From positions 218,769 through 282,768 of the forward strand of contig NZ_BCSX01000051.1 in assembly GCF_001570425.1 (NCBI RefSeq): 64,000 nucleotides of DNA, given 5' to 3'. A program made the translations under genes and the position numbers. Positions 39,583-47,183 of the stretch are shown here, in pieces (positions within the stretch are counted from its first letter, which is position 1; each line of letters begins with the position of its first letter). This DNA is from Mycolicibacterium brisbanense (GTDB lineage Bacteria; Actinomycetota; Actinomycetes; Mycobacteriales; Mycobacteriaceae). The notes under the pieces were generated by a model that saw nothing but the letters and a program-made list of their open reading frames with translations, was not told the origin of the DNA and ran no database searches.

Positions 39583-40541
39583 CCGGGGGCGAGCGCAGCG
39601 ACGGGCGGAAGACGACGAGCTTCGCACTGCGCAACGTGCCTCTGCTGTCCCGGGTCGGGGCCGACCGCGCCGACATGGTGCGCACCGACATCGACGCCGC
39701 GATCGCCGGTTGGGCCGATGCCCTGCTGCTACGGGTCGACCGCCGCAACCAGGTGCTGATCTCGCAGGGCAAGGTGGTGCTCGGCAAGGCCTCGTCGATC
39801 GGGGACAAACCCCCGGAGAACGCCGTGTTCCTCGGGCGTCTGTATGACGGCAGGCACGTGTGGGCGGTGCGCGGCGCACTCGAGGCACCCGAGGATCCCG
39901 ATGCCGAAACCGAGGTGCTGGATCTCCGCCGCGCCGGTTCGGTGTTCGACGACACCAGCGCGCAGCTGGTGGCCACCGCGACGGCGCTGCTGAACTGGCA
40001 CGACCAGGCCAGGTTCAGCGCGATCGACGGCGCGGCGACCAAGGCGGTCAAGGCCGGCTGGGCGCGCGTCAACGCCGCGAACGGTCACGAGGAATACCCC
40101 CGCATCGACCCCGCGGTGATCTGCCTCGTGCACGACGGTCACGACCGTGCGGTGCTGGCCCGGCAGGCGGTGTGGCCCGAGCGGCTGTTCTCGATCCTGG
40201 CCGGATTCGTCGAAGCGGGGGAATCCTTCGAGAGCTGTGTGGTGCGCGAGATCGCCGAGGAGATCGGGCTGACCGTCACCAACGTGCAGTACCTGGGCAG
40301 CCAGCCCTGGCCGTTCCCGCGGTCGCTGATGGTCGGCTTCCACGCGATCGGCGACCCGGAGCAGCCGTTCGCGTTCACCGACGGCGAGATCGCCGAGGCC
40401 GCCTGGTTCACCCGCGCGGAGATCCGGCACGCGCTGGAGCACGGCGACTGGAGTTCGGTCGATTCGTCGTCGCGGTTGCTGCTGCCGGGTTCGATCTCCA
40501 TCGCGCGCGAGATCATCGAATCCTGGGCCGCGCTCGACTGA
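39579..40541 (+). CDS. nudC: NAD(H) pyrophosphatase NudC
   Basis: 320 residues. The Nudix box is complete: GFVEAGESFESCVVREIAEE followed by IGL (G-x5-E-x7-REUxEExGU, about residue 208). The NADH-specific array SQPWPFPRSLM follows about 20 residues later. The upstream region that forms a Cys4 zinc ribbon in E. coli NudC reads AIDGAATKAVKAGWARVN and NGHEEYPRID, with no cysteine, so zinc binding is lost. It hydrolyses NADH to NMNH and AMP and may remove NAD caps from RNA. GTG 39579 overlaps the K+-channel stop. Downstream lies copy 2 of the palindromic repeat. Confidence 0.92.
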   Translation: MTGGERSDGRKTTSFALRNVPLLSRVGADRADMVRTDIDAAIAGWADALLLRVDRRNQVLISQGKVVLGKASSIGDKPPENAVFLGRLYDGRHVWAVRGALEAPEDPDAETEVLDLRRAGSVFDDTSAQLVATATALLNWHDQARFSAIDGAATKAVKAGWARVNAANGHEEYPRIDPAVICLVHDGHDRAVLARQAVWPERLFSILAGFVEAGESFESCVVREIAEEIGLTVTNVQYLGSQPWPFPRSLMVGFHAIGDPEQPFAFTDGEIAEAAWFTRAEIRHALEHGDWSSVDSSSRLLLPGSISIAREIIESWAALD

Positions 40542-40550
40542 CGTTTCCCG

Positions 40551-40609
40551 GCGAGCAGACGCGCGGGTACCGGAAACGCGGCGTGTCGCGGACCGGAGCG
40601 TCTGCTCGC
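40551..40609. repeat. Palindromic intergenic repeat, copy 2
   Basis: Perfect 12-bp arms GCGAGCAGACGC (40551-40562) and GCGTCTGCTCGC (40598-40609). The core AACGCGGCGTGTCGCGG (40575-40591), read on the other strand, matches the CCGACACGCCGG cores of copies 1 and 3, so this copy is inverted. It lies between convergent nudC and the glutaredoxin-like gene, and probably acts as a two-way terminator. Confidence 0.75.
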
Positions 40610-40626
40610 GAGGAAAACGGACGGAA

Positions 40627-40875
40627 CTAGCTCAGCTTGGCTTTGACCTGCTTGACGCTGGGGTTGGTCAGCGTCGACCCGTCGGCGAACTTCACCGTCG
40701 GCACCACATGGTTGCCGCCGTTGACCGAACCGACGAACTCCGCCGCGGCGGGGTCGCCCTCGATGTCGACCTCGGTCCAGCTGATGCCTTCGGCGCGCAG
40801 CGCTGTCTTCAGGCGCCGGCAGTAGCCGCACCAGCTGGTCGTGTACATGATCAGACCGGGGGACGTAGCAGTCAT
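40627..40875 (-). CDS. mrx2: Glutaredoxin-like protein (mycoredoxin-2 type, Rv3198A-like)
   Basis: 82 residues, a minimal glutaredoxin fold. The active site WCGYC is near residue 16 (IMYTTSWCGYCRRLK). The TxP-type loop with cis-Pro reads HVVPTVKFADG, followed by LTNPS. The family uses mycothiol instead of glutathione. ATG 40875 fits the length of Rv3198A (about 84 residues). The C-terminus ends KAKLS just past the 12-bp-arm repeat. The gene is divergent from the acyl-CoA dehydrogenase gene across 108 bp. Whether this protein has a mycothiol-dependent reductase activity cannot be told from the sequence. Confidence 0.87.
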   Translation of the reverse strand: MTATSPGLIMYTTSWCGYCRRLKTALRAEGISWTEVDIEGDPAAAEFVGSVNGGNHVVPTVKFADGSTLTNPSVKQVKAKLS

Positions 40876-40983
40876 AGTCCACACAACGTAGCCGAACCGC
40901 CGCGGCATACCCGCAGTGACGCGGGTCTCTCGGTCGCGCCGCCCTCGGCGGTAAGTTGCAAACCGCATGGGACGGAGTGGAAC

Positions 40984-42138
40984 ATGACCAGGCTGGTGCC
41001 GACGGTGGCAGACGACCCGCACGGGCTCGACGACTTGCGGTTGCAGGTCCGGCAGTTCGTCGCCGAACAGCAGCAGGCCGGCCGTATCGGACGGTCTGCC
41101 GACTGCTGGTTGACGGGCTGGGACGAGGGCTTCACCCGGGCGCTGGCCGCCAGGGGCTGGCTCGGGATGACGGTTCCCGTCGAATACGGCGGGCACGGCC
41201 GCAGCCATCAGGAACGGTTCGTGGTCACCGAGGAGTTGTTGGCCGCAGGCGCACCCGTCGGCGCTCACTGGATCGCCGACCGCCAGATCGTGCCGTCACT
41301 GCTCAAGTACGGCAGCGAGGCACAGAAGCGAAAGTTCTTGCCCGCCATCGCCAAAGGCGAGTGTTACTTCGCGATCGGGATGAGTGAACCGGACTCGGGC
41401 TCGGACCTGGCCAGCGTCCGGACCAAGGCCGAACCCGTCGACGGTGGTTGGCGCATCACGGGAGCCAAGGTGTGGACGTCGGGCGCCCATCTCGCGCACG
41501 CCTTCATCTGCCTGGCCCGTACCGCCCCGTCCGACCCGGCACATCGGCATGACGGCCTGAGTCAGTTCATCGTCGATCTGCGCGCACCCGGCGTCGACAT
41601 CCGGCCCATCATCTCGATGAACGGCAAGCACCACTTCAACGAGGTCATCCTCGACGGGGTGTTCGTGCCGGACGGCCCCGACGGCATGGTGTTCGGGACC
41701 ATCGGCGAAGGCTGGCAACAGGTGACCTCTGAGCTGAGCTTCGAACGCAGTGGCCCCGAACGGTTTCTGTCCACCTTCACACTCTTGGCCGACGTCGCCG
41801 GGCACATGAGCGCTGGAACGCTGCCCCGGCACACCGATCTCGGTCGGTACGTCGCGCGCATCGCCGGGCTGCATCAGATGTCCATGGCCGTCGCGGGGGC
41901 GCTGCAACGCCATGAACCGGCCGACACCGCGGCCGCGGTCGTCAAGGTGCTGGGCACCACCACCGAGGGTGATATCGCCGACTTCGCCGATGTGCTCGGC
42001 ATTCCCGACGGGATGGATGACGAGCCATACCGCACGATGCTCGCCGATGCCGTGGTGCAGCGTCCCGGCTTCACCTTGCGCGGCGGCACAAACGAGGTGC
42101 TGCGCGGTGTCATCGCGCGCGGATTGGGGCTGCGGTGA
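40984..42138 (+). CDS. Acyl-CoA dehydrogenase, alpha-type subunit (FadE)
   Basis: 384 residues. The FAD-containing ACAD fold: LGMTVPVEYGGHGRSHQERF, YFAIGMSEPDSGSDLASVRT (FAD/acyl-CoA loop, about residue 140), WRITGAKVWTSGAHLA, FNEVILDGVFVPD and a C-terminal FTLRGGTNEVLRGVIARGLG. It oxidises an acyl-CoA to the enoyl-CoA. The next gene encodes a second, shorter ACAD, overlapping by GTGA. Mycobacteria use such paired genes for heterotetrameric dehydrogenases acting on sterol side-chain or ring-derived CoA esters. The identity of the substrate is not clear. ATG 40984 is preferred because it matches the usual N-terminus and the longer frame runs through the divergent promoter. Confidence 0.87.
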   Translation: MTRLVPTVADDPHGLDDLRLQVRQFVAEQQQAGRIGRSADCWLTGWDEGFTRALAARGWLGMTVPVEYGGHGRSHQERFVVTEELLAAGAPVGAHWIADRQIVPSLLKYGSEAQKRKFLPAIAKGECYFAIGMSEPDSGSDLASVRTKAEPVDGGWRITGAKVWTSGAHLAHAFICLARTAPSDPAHRHDGLSQFIVDLRAPGVDIRPIISMNGKHHFNEVILDGVFVPDGPDGMVFGTIGEGWQQVTSELSFERSGPERFLSTFTLLADVAGHMSAGTLPRHTDLGRYVARIAGLHQMSMAVAGALQRHEPADTAAAVVKVLGTTTEGDIADFADVLGIPDGMDDEPYRTMLADAVVQRPGFTLRGGTNEVLRGVIARGLGLR

Positions 42139-43163
42139 GCGTCGATCCCGATCTGGCCGAGATGATGTCGGCGGTGTTCGCCGCGCACCGCGAGCGTCAC
42201 GCACCCACCGAGGGGCTCGACGAATTGTGGTCGCAGCTCGGCGAATTGGGCCTCGTGCGGCTCACCGGGGCTGAGACGTCCGGGGGGAGCGGCGCAAGCT
42301 GGGCCGAGGCGGCCGAACTGCTGCGCGCTGCGGCCTGGCACGCCGTGAGTGTGCCTGTGGCAGAACATGATCTGCTCGCCTGCTGGCTGCTGGAGGCCGC
42401 CGGGCTCGAGGTGGGCGACGCGAGGCGCACCGCCGCGCTGCTCGATGAGTCCGGCGCCGCGTGGGCGGTGCCGTGGGCCGCGACCGCGGAGCGCATCGTC
42501 GTCATCTGGCCCGACCGCGCCGCGTTCCGAGTAGCCGACGTCGACGTGACGTCCGTACGCCTGACCGCGGGTCGCAACGGCGCGGGCGAACCGCGCGACG
42601 CCGTCGTCGTCGACACCGGCGCGCTGACCGGGACGCCGGTGCCCGCCTCCGTCGTCGCGCAGTGGCGCCGGCGTGCCGCCCTCGTCCGCGCCATCCAGGT
42701 GTGCGCCGTACTCGACCGCATCCTGACGCTGACGGTGACGCACGCCCGCGAACGTATCCAGTTCGGCAGGCCGCTGGCGAAATTCCAGGCGGTGCAACAT
42801 CTTGTGGCAGATATCGCCGCCGACGCGGCCCTGGCCCGTGCGGCCACCGATGCGGCGCTGGCCGAGGCGATGCGCACGGACTGGGCCTCCTCGCGTGCGG
42901 GCCAGCTGGATTTCCTTGTCGCCGTGGCGCGTTCGTGTGCGGGGCATGCCACGTCCGTGGTGGTCCGCAACGCCCACCAGGTGCACGGCGCCATCGGCAC
43001 CACCCGCGAGCACCGCCTGCACGAGTTCACCGCCCGAGCGCTGGCCTGGCGTTCGGAGTACGGCTCGGTGCAGTCCTGGGACGACGCGCTGACCGAGCAC
43101 GCCACCACGGCCGGGGCCGACGGATTGTGGGCATTGATCACCGCAACAGATTCGAGGACATGA
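42135..43163 (+). CDS. Acyl-CoA dehydrogenase, beta-type subunit (FadE)
   Basis: 342 residues, shorter and more diverged than the alpha partner. The middle ACAD region is poorly conserved, but the C-terminal helices are clear: RERIQFGRPLAKFQAVQHLV, NAHQVHGAIGTTREHRLHEF and RALAWRSEYGS. TREHxLHxxT is the pattern I recall from the beta-type partners of heteromeric ACADs (FadE28/ChsE type). The usual FAD-binding loop of the alpha subunit is absent, so cofactor and active site would be shared across the interface. GTG 42135 overlaps the alpha gene's stop. The gene is followed by the MaoC-like hydratase after 1 bp. Confidence 0.85.
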   Translation: MSVDPDLAEMMSAVFAAHRERHAPTEGLDELWSQLGELGLVRLTGAETSGGSGASWAEAAELLRAAAWHAVSVPVAEHDLLACWLLEAAGLEVGDARRTAALLDESGAAWAVPWAATAERIVVIWPDRAAFRVADVDVTSVRLTAGRNGAGEPRDAVVVDTGALTGTPVPASVVAQWRRRAALVRAIQVCAVLDRILTLTVTHARERIQFGRPLAKFQAVQHLVADIAADAALARAATDAALAEAMRTDWASSRAGQLDFLVAVARSCAGHATSVVVRNAHQVHGAIGTTREHRLHEFTARALAWRSEYGSVQSWDDALTEHATTAGADGLWALITATDSRT

Positions 43164-43164
43164 C

Positions 43165-44019
43165 ATGCCGGAGACCTTGACGCGCCACATCGTCGATTGG
43201 GCACCCGAACCGGTCGAATCGTCGGATCCGTTGATCCCGCAGCGCGCGACGGACCTGTCAGCCACGCTCGACCTCGACGAAGCGTTCGCCACCGGGTCCG
43301 CGCTTCCGCCGCTGTGGCAGTGGATCTACTTCGCGGAATGGCCGCGGACGGCCGAACTCGGGGCCGACGGGCATCCCCGCGACGGGCATTTCCTGCCGCC
43401 GATCCCGAACCGCAGGCGCATGTTCGCCGGGGGCCGGATGACGATCAGCTCGCCGTTGGTGCTCGGGGAACCCGCCGTGCGTCGCTCCGAGATCGCCGGG
43501 ACCGCCGTCAAACAGGGCAGCGCCGGTGAACTGCTGTTCGTGACGGTGCGCAGCACCTACCGCCAGGGCGAGACGGTGCGGCTCGTCGAGGAGCAGGACC
43601 TGGTGTACCGCAGCGACGACGGGCACTCGACGACCTTCACCAAGGCCACCGAACCGCTTGCCGCGCAAACGACTCCGTGGTCGGCAGCACCGACGCCCAA
43701 CCCCGCGTTGCTGTTCCGCTTCAGTGCACTGACCGCCAACGCCCACCGCATCCACTACGACGAGCCGTACACCACCGGTGTCGAGGGCTATCCCGGGCTG
43801 GTCGTGCATGGTCCGCTCTTAGCGATCTACATGGCCGAGCTGGTGCGGGCGCACGATCCGCAGCATCGCGTCGGACGCTTCGATTTCCGGCTGCGGCGTC
43901 CGGTGTTTCTCGGTGACCGGATCCGGGTGCAGGGCGAGCCGGCCGACGGCACGGTGGACCTGAGCGTGGTGTCCGGATCCGGTGCCGCCCACGCCACCGC
44001 GACCGCGACGTTTGTATAA
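43165..44019 (+). CDS. MaoC-like hydratase, FAS1-dehydratase/mesaconyl-CoA hydratase type
   Basis: 284 residues, double hot-dog layout. The N-terminal half has LPPLWQWIYFAEW and NRRRMFAGGRMTISSPLVLG. The C-terminal half has LLFRFSALTANAHRIHYDEP followed by YTTGVEGYPGLVVHGPLLAI (about residues 187-226), which contains the catalytic Asp and His of MaoC proteins. It resembles mesaconyl-C4-CoA or itaconyl-CoA hydratases. After the acyl-CoA dehydrogenase pair it would hydrate the enoyl-CoA product, so this three-gene operon forms two steps of a beta-oxidation-like route. The start follows the upstream stop by 1 bp. The exact acyl-CoA is unknown. Confidence 0.83.
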   Translation: MPETLTRHIVDWAPEPVESSDPLIPQRATDLSATLDLDEAFATGSALPPLWQWIYFAEWPRTAELGADGHPRDGHFLPPIPNRRRMFAGGRMTISSPLVLGEPAVRRSEIAGTAVKQGSAGELLFVTVRSTYRQGETVRLVEEQDLVYRSDDGHSTTFTKATEPLAAQTTPWSAAPTPNPALLFRFSALTANAHRIHYDEPYTTGVEGYPGLVVHGPLLAIYMAELVRAHDPQHRVGRFDFRLRRPVFLGDRIRVQGEPADGTVDLSVVSGSGAAHATATATFV

Positions 44020-44098
44020 CTGATCCGCGCTGGTCACGGCCCCGACATGCGCCGCGCCGGGGACCGGATCGGCGACCGTGTCACCGGGGGCTGCCATC

Positions 44099-46222
44099 AT
44101 GGAGCCCATGTCGTCGCAGGCCCCCGTCGCAGCCCTGGACGATCTCGACGATGAGCAGCGCGAGGCGGTGCTCGCCGCCCGCGGCCCGGTATGTGTGCTG
44201 GCCGGTGCGGGTACGGGCAAGACCCGAACCATCACCCGCCGGATCGCGCATCTGGTCGCGGCCGGGCACGTCGCGGCCAGCCAGGTGCTCGCGGTGACGT
44301 TCACCGCACGTGCCGCGGGGGAGATGCGGGGCCGGTTGCGGGCGCTGGGCAACGAGTCCGGTGTGCCCACCGGCGCCGTGCAGGCGGTGACCTTCCACGC
44401 GGCCGCCCGTCGGCAGCTGCAGTACTTCTGGCCCAGGCTGGTGGGCACCACCGGCTGGGAGCTGCTCGACAGCAAGTTCTCCGTGGTGGCCCAGGCCGCC
44501 AGCCGCTCGGGCATGCAGACCAGCACCGACGACGTGCGCGACCTCGCCGGTGAAATCGAGTGGGCGAAGGCATCTTTGATCACGCCCGAGGCCTATCCCG
44601 CAGCCGTGGCACAGGTCGGCCGGGACATCCCGTTCGACGCGGCGAAGGTCGCAGCGGTCTACGCGGGCTATGAGTCGCTCAAGGCCCGCCGCGACGACAC
44701 CACGCTGCTGGACTTCGATGATCTGCTGCTGCACACGGCCGCGGCCATCGAGAACGACGCCGCCGTCGCGCAGGAGTTCCGCGACCGCTACCGCTGCTTC
44801 GTCGTCGACGAATACCAGGACGTCACACCCCTGCAACAACGGGTGCTCGACGCGTGGCTCGGCGATCGCGACGATCTCACCGTCGTCGGTGACGCCAACC
44901 AGACCATCTACTCGTTCACCGGCGCGACCCCACGGTATCTGCTCGACTTCTCAAGGCGGTTTCCCGACGCCGCGGTGGTGCGCCTGGAACGCGACTATCG
45001 CTCCACGCCGCAGGTCGTGTCGCTGGCCAACCGGGTGATCGCCGCTGCGCGTGGCCGCATGGCGGGCAGCAAGCTGCATCTGGTGGGCCAGCGCGACCCC
45101 GGGCCGGAACCGACCTTCTCCGAACACCCCGACGAGGTCGCCGAGGCGACTGCGGTGGCCCGCTCCATCAAGAAGCTCATCGAATCGGGTACGGCCCCAG
45201 CCGAAATCGCGGTGCTGTACCGGATCAACGCGCAGTCCGAGGTCTACGAGGAGGCGCTGACCGAGGCGGGCATCGCTTTCCAGGTGCGCGGCGGGGAGGG
45301 TTTCTTCAGCCGTCAGGAGATTCGCCAGGCGCTGGTGGCGTTGCAGCGCAGTGCCGAGCGCGGCGCCGAGACCGACGATCTGGCCGCCGCGGTGCGGGAA
45401 CTGCTCGAGCCGCTGGGGCTGACGGCCGAACCACCCGCGGGCACCCGGGCGCGCGAACGCTGGGAAGCGCTCGGCGCGCTGGCCGAACTGGTCGACGAGG
45501 AGGTCGCGTTACGTCCCGACCTCGACCTGCGGGCCCTGGTCGCCGAACTGCGCCAACGCGCCGACGCCCGGCACCCGCCGGTCGTGCAGGGCGTGACGCT
45601 GGCCTCGCTGCATGCGGCCAAGGGGCTGGAATGGGATGCGGTGTTCCTGGTCGGGCTGGCCGACGGCACCCTGCCCATCTCGCATGCGCTGACCCACGGT
45701 CCGGACAGTGAGCCGGTCGAAGAGGAACGCCGGCTGCTCTATGTCGGGGTGACGCGGGCGCGCGTGCATCTGGCGCTGAGCTGGGCGCTGGCACGCACTC
45801 CGGGCGGGCGGCAGGGGCGACGGCCGTCGCGCTTCCTCAACGGCATCGCGCCTGCGCTCTCGGGTGCCAAGGCTGCCGCCCCGGACCGCAATCGCCGCCA
45901 GCGTGGCCCAACCCCACGTTGCCGCGTGTGCAACGCGACGCTCACCACGTCCGCTGCGATCATGCTGCGGCGCTGTGAAACCTGTCCGGCGAACCTCGAC
46001 GAGGACCTGCTGGCCGAGCTCAAAGAGTGGCGGCTGCGCGTCTCCAAGGAGATGAAGGTGCCCGCCTATGTCGTGTTCACCGACAACACGCTGATCGCCA
46101 TCGCCGAGACCCAACCCACCGATGACGCGGCGCTGGTGGCTATTCCCGGGATCGGTGCGCGCAAGCTCGAGCAGTACGGCGCCGATGTGGTGGCATTGGT
46201 CAAAGGCCGCCAGAAATCGTAA
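44099..46222 (+). CDS. uvrD2: DNA helicase UvrD2
   Basis: 707 residues. SF1A motor: Walker A LAGAGTGKTRTI (about residue 35), VTFTARAA, FDDLLLHTA, Walker B FVVDEYQDVTPLQ, VGDANQTIYSFTGA, LHAAKGLEWDAV and YVGVTRARVHLAL. Next comes a tetracysteine module, CRVCNATL then CETCP (about residues 600-625). Last is the HRDC domain, with ELKEWRLRVSKEMKVPAYVV and IPGIGARKLEQYG. UvrD2 is the mycobacterial, RecQ-like-tailed member of the UvrD family and is essential in several species. GGGGG at 44086-44090 favours ATG 44099 (ATG 44108 is the alternative). The whiB7 promoter lies just past its stop. Confidence 0.93.
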   Translation: MEPMSSQAPVAALDDLDDEQREAVLAARGPVCVLAGAGTGKTRTITRRIAHLVAAGHVAASQVLAVTFTARAAGEMRGRLRALGNESGVPTGAVQAVTFHAAARRQLQYFWPRLVGTTGWELLDSKFSVVAQAASRSGMQTSTDDVRDLAGEIEWAKASLITPEAYPAAVAQVGRDIPFDAAKVAAVYAGYESLKARRDDTTLLDFDDLLLHTAAAIENDAAVAQEFRDRYRCFVVDEYQDVTPLQQRVLDAWLGDRDDLTVVGDANQTIYSFTGATPRYLLDFSRRFPDAAVVRLERDYRSTPQVVSLANRVIAAARGRMAGSKLHLVGQRDPGPEPTFSEHPDEVAEATAVARSIKKLIESGTAPAEIAVLYRINAQSEVYEEALTEAGIAFQVRGGEGFFSRQEIRQALVALQRSAERGAETDDLAAAVRELLEPLGLTAEPPAGTRARERWEALGALAELVDEEVALRPDLDLRALVAELRQRADARHPPVVQGVTLASLHAAKGLEWDAVFLVGLADGTLPISHALTHGPDSEPVEEERRLLYVGVTRARVHLALSWALARTPGGRQGRRPSRFLNGIAPALSGAKAAAPDRNRRQRGPTPRCRVCNATLTTSAAIMLRRCETCPANLDEDLLAELKEWRLRVSKEMKVPAYVVFTDNTLIAIAETQPTDDAALVAIPGIGARKLEQYGADVVALVKGRQKS

Positions 46223-46246
46223 AAATCATGCCAAAACCGCAGGTAG

Positions 46247-46284
46247 AAAATAGGTTGTGCGATTTGACTGCTAGGCTTTAGTCT
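46247..46284 (+). promoter_or_regulatory. Promoter of the whiB7 leader, WhiB7-type
   Basis: A-rich AAAAT (46247-46251) directly precedes the -35 TTGTGC (46255-46260). An 18-bp spacer follows, then the -10 TAGTCT (46279-46284). An AT-rich element just upstream of the -35 is the reported mark of WhiB7-SigA promoters, which fits auto-activation. The RNA would begin near 46291, giving a leader of about 500 nt. Confidence 0.7.
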
Positions 46285-46329
46285 CAAGATCAACAACTCT
46301 GACGGCGAGATGGAAGGAGGGTGCCCGAA

Positions 46330-46635
46330 ATGATCAGCAACATCAAACTCAGCGGTGTCGTGGTCGCAGGCATGCCCTCGTCCTTCCGCGCTGGCTATGT
46401 CTTCAGCGCCCCTGCCGGGCAACCCGTAGCTGCCCGTGCCGCTGTGGCCGCTGCCGCCCGTGCTGGGTTGGCGGCCGCTGCTGGCGTTGGTGCGGTCGCC
46501 GTTGCTGCAGCCCCCGCCGGGCGGCATCTGCTCATTGCCAATGCTGTGTGGCCGCCCGTCGCAGGATTTGCCCCGCAGCACAAGCGCCGCACCGCCGCCA
46601 CGCCCCGCGTGTCCGTGGATTGGAGCCCCACCTAG
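46330..46635 (+). CDS. whiB7 leader reading frame (uORF)
   Basis: 101 codons preceded by a near-perfect Shine-Dalgarno, GGAAGGAGG at 46312-46320, nine bases before ATG 46330. The product (MISNIKLSGVVVAG, then a Pro/Ala/Val-rich stretch) resembles no protein family. It lies in the leader of whiB7, between the promoter and a terminator-like hairpin. Leader reading frames are reported to control whiB7/wblC in actinobacteria by attenuation: ribosome stalling under translation stress would relieve termination. I infer that function here. An alternative is a GTG at 46321, less well placed. Whether the full 101 codons matter, or only early translation, cannot be seen. Confidence 0.55.
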   Translation: MISNIKLSGVVVAGMPSSFRAGYVFSAPAGQPVAARAAVAAAARAGLAAAAGVGAVAVAAAPAGRHLLIANAVWPPVAGFAPQHKRRTAATPRVSVDWSPT

Positions 46636-46657
46636 GTAGAGCTCTCACCACCGCCGA

Positions 46658-46702
46658 ATGGCCACGGACCCGCAGTCAAACCGGATCCGTGGCCATATTT
46701 GT
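46658..46702 (+). terminator. Attenuator hairpin in the whiB7 leader
   Basis: A perfect 11-bp stem: ATGGCCACGGA (46658-46668) with TCCGTGGCCAT (46686-46696), extendable by two C-G pairs past a bulged A. It is followed by ATTTGT. It starts 22 bp after the leader frame's stop and 86-130 bp before the whiB7 ATG. That is the position expected for a translation-controlled attenuator. Confidence 0.72.
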
Positions 46703-46787
46703 CGGTACCCCCGAGAAATCTGGTCGCAGATCCATCGACAGACAGATAGATCGCCGAAACAACGACCAGGAAGCAGGGGATATGTAC

Positions 46788-47099
46788 ATGTCCATTGCGA
46801 TGAACGCTCCGGGGATGAGCTTCACGCCGGTGACATGCGAGAAGCGACTGCCGGCGGTGCCGTGCCACATCGAGGACCCGGATCTGTGGTTCGCGGAGAG
46901 CCCCGTCGACCTCGAGCGCGCCAAGGCGCTGTGCGCGGATTGCCCGATCCGCACCGAGTGCCTGGCTGCCGCCTTGGAGAGGCAGGAGCCGTGGGGTGTG
47001 TGGGGCGGCGAGATCCTCGACCGCGGCAGCATCGTGGCCCGGAAGAGGCCGCGTGGCCGTCCGCGTAAGGACGCCGGGAGCAATCCGGCCGCGGCGTGA
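46788..47099 (+). CDS. whiB7: WhiB7 transcription activator of intrinsic antibiotic resistance
   Basis: 103 residues. Four Fe-S cysteines: VPCHIED (first), then LCADCPIRTEC. The WhiB turn GVWGGE follows, and the C-terminal AT-hook is RKRPRGRPRKDAG, which is specific to WhiB7 among WhiB proteins. With SigA it activates resistance genes (for example erm, tap and eis-type targets) when ribosomes are inhibited. ATG 46788 is chosen because AGGGGA lies seven bases upstream; ATG 46782 is too close to it. The N-terminus matches the M. smegmatis style. It converges on the ABC1-kinase gene across a 12-bp-stem hairpin. The promoter, leader frame and attenuator are described separately. Confidence 0.95.
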   Translation: MSIAMNAPGMSFTPVTCEKRLPAVPCHIEDPDLWFAESPVDLERAKALCADCPIRTECLAAALERQEPWGVWGGEILDRGSIVARKRPRGRPRKDAGSNPAAA

Positions 47100-47138
47100 T
47101 GCCGCGGCCGGATTTCCCGCCACACGTCCGCTATTCGT

Positions 47139-47175
47139 GCTGGAGTGACGTCTGAAGGGTCGGCGTCACTCCAGC
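47139..47175. terminator. Two-way terminator between whiB7 and the ABC1-kinase gene
   Basis: GCTGGAGTGACG (47139-47150) and CGTCACTCCAGC (47164-47175) form a perfect 12-bp stem with a 13-nt loop. It lies in the 84-bp gap between convergent genes. Confidence 0.75.
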
Positions 47176-47183
47176 CTTCGGGT

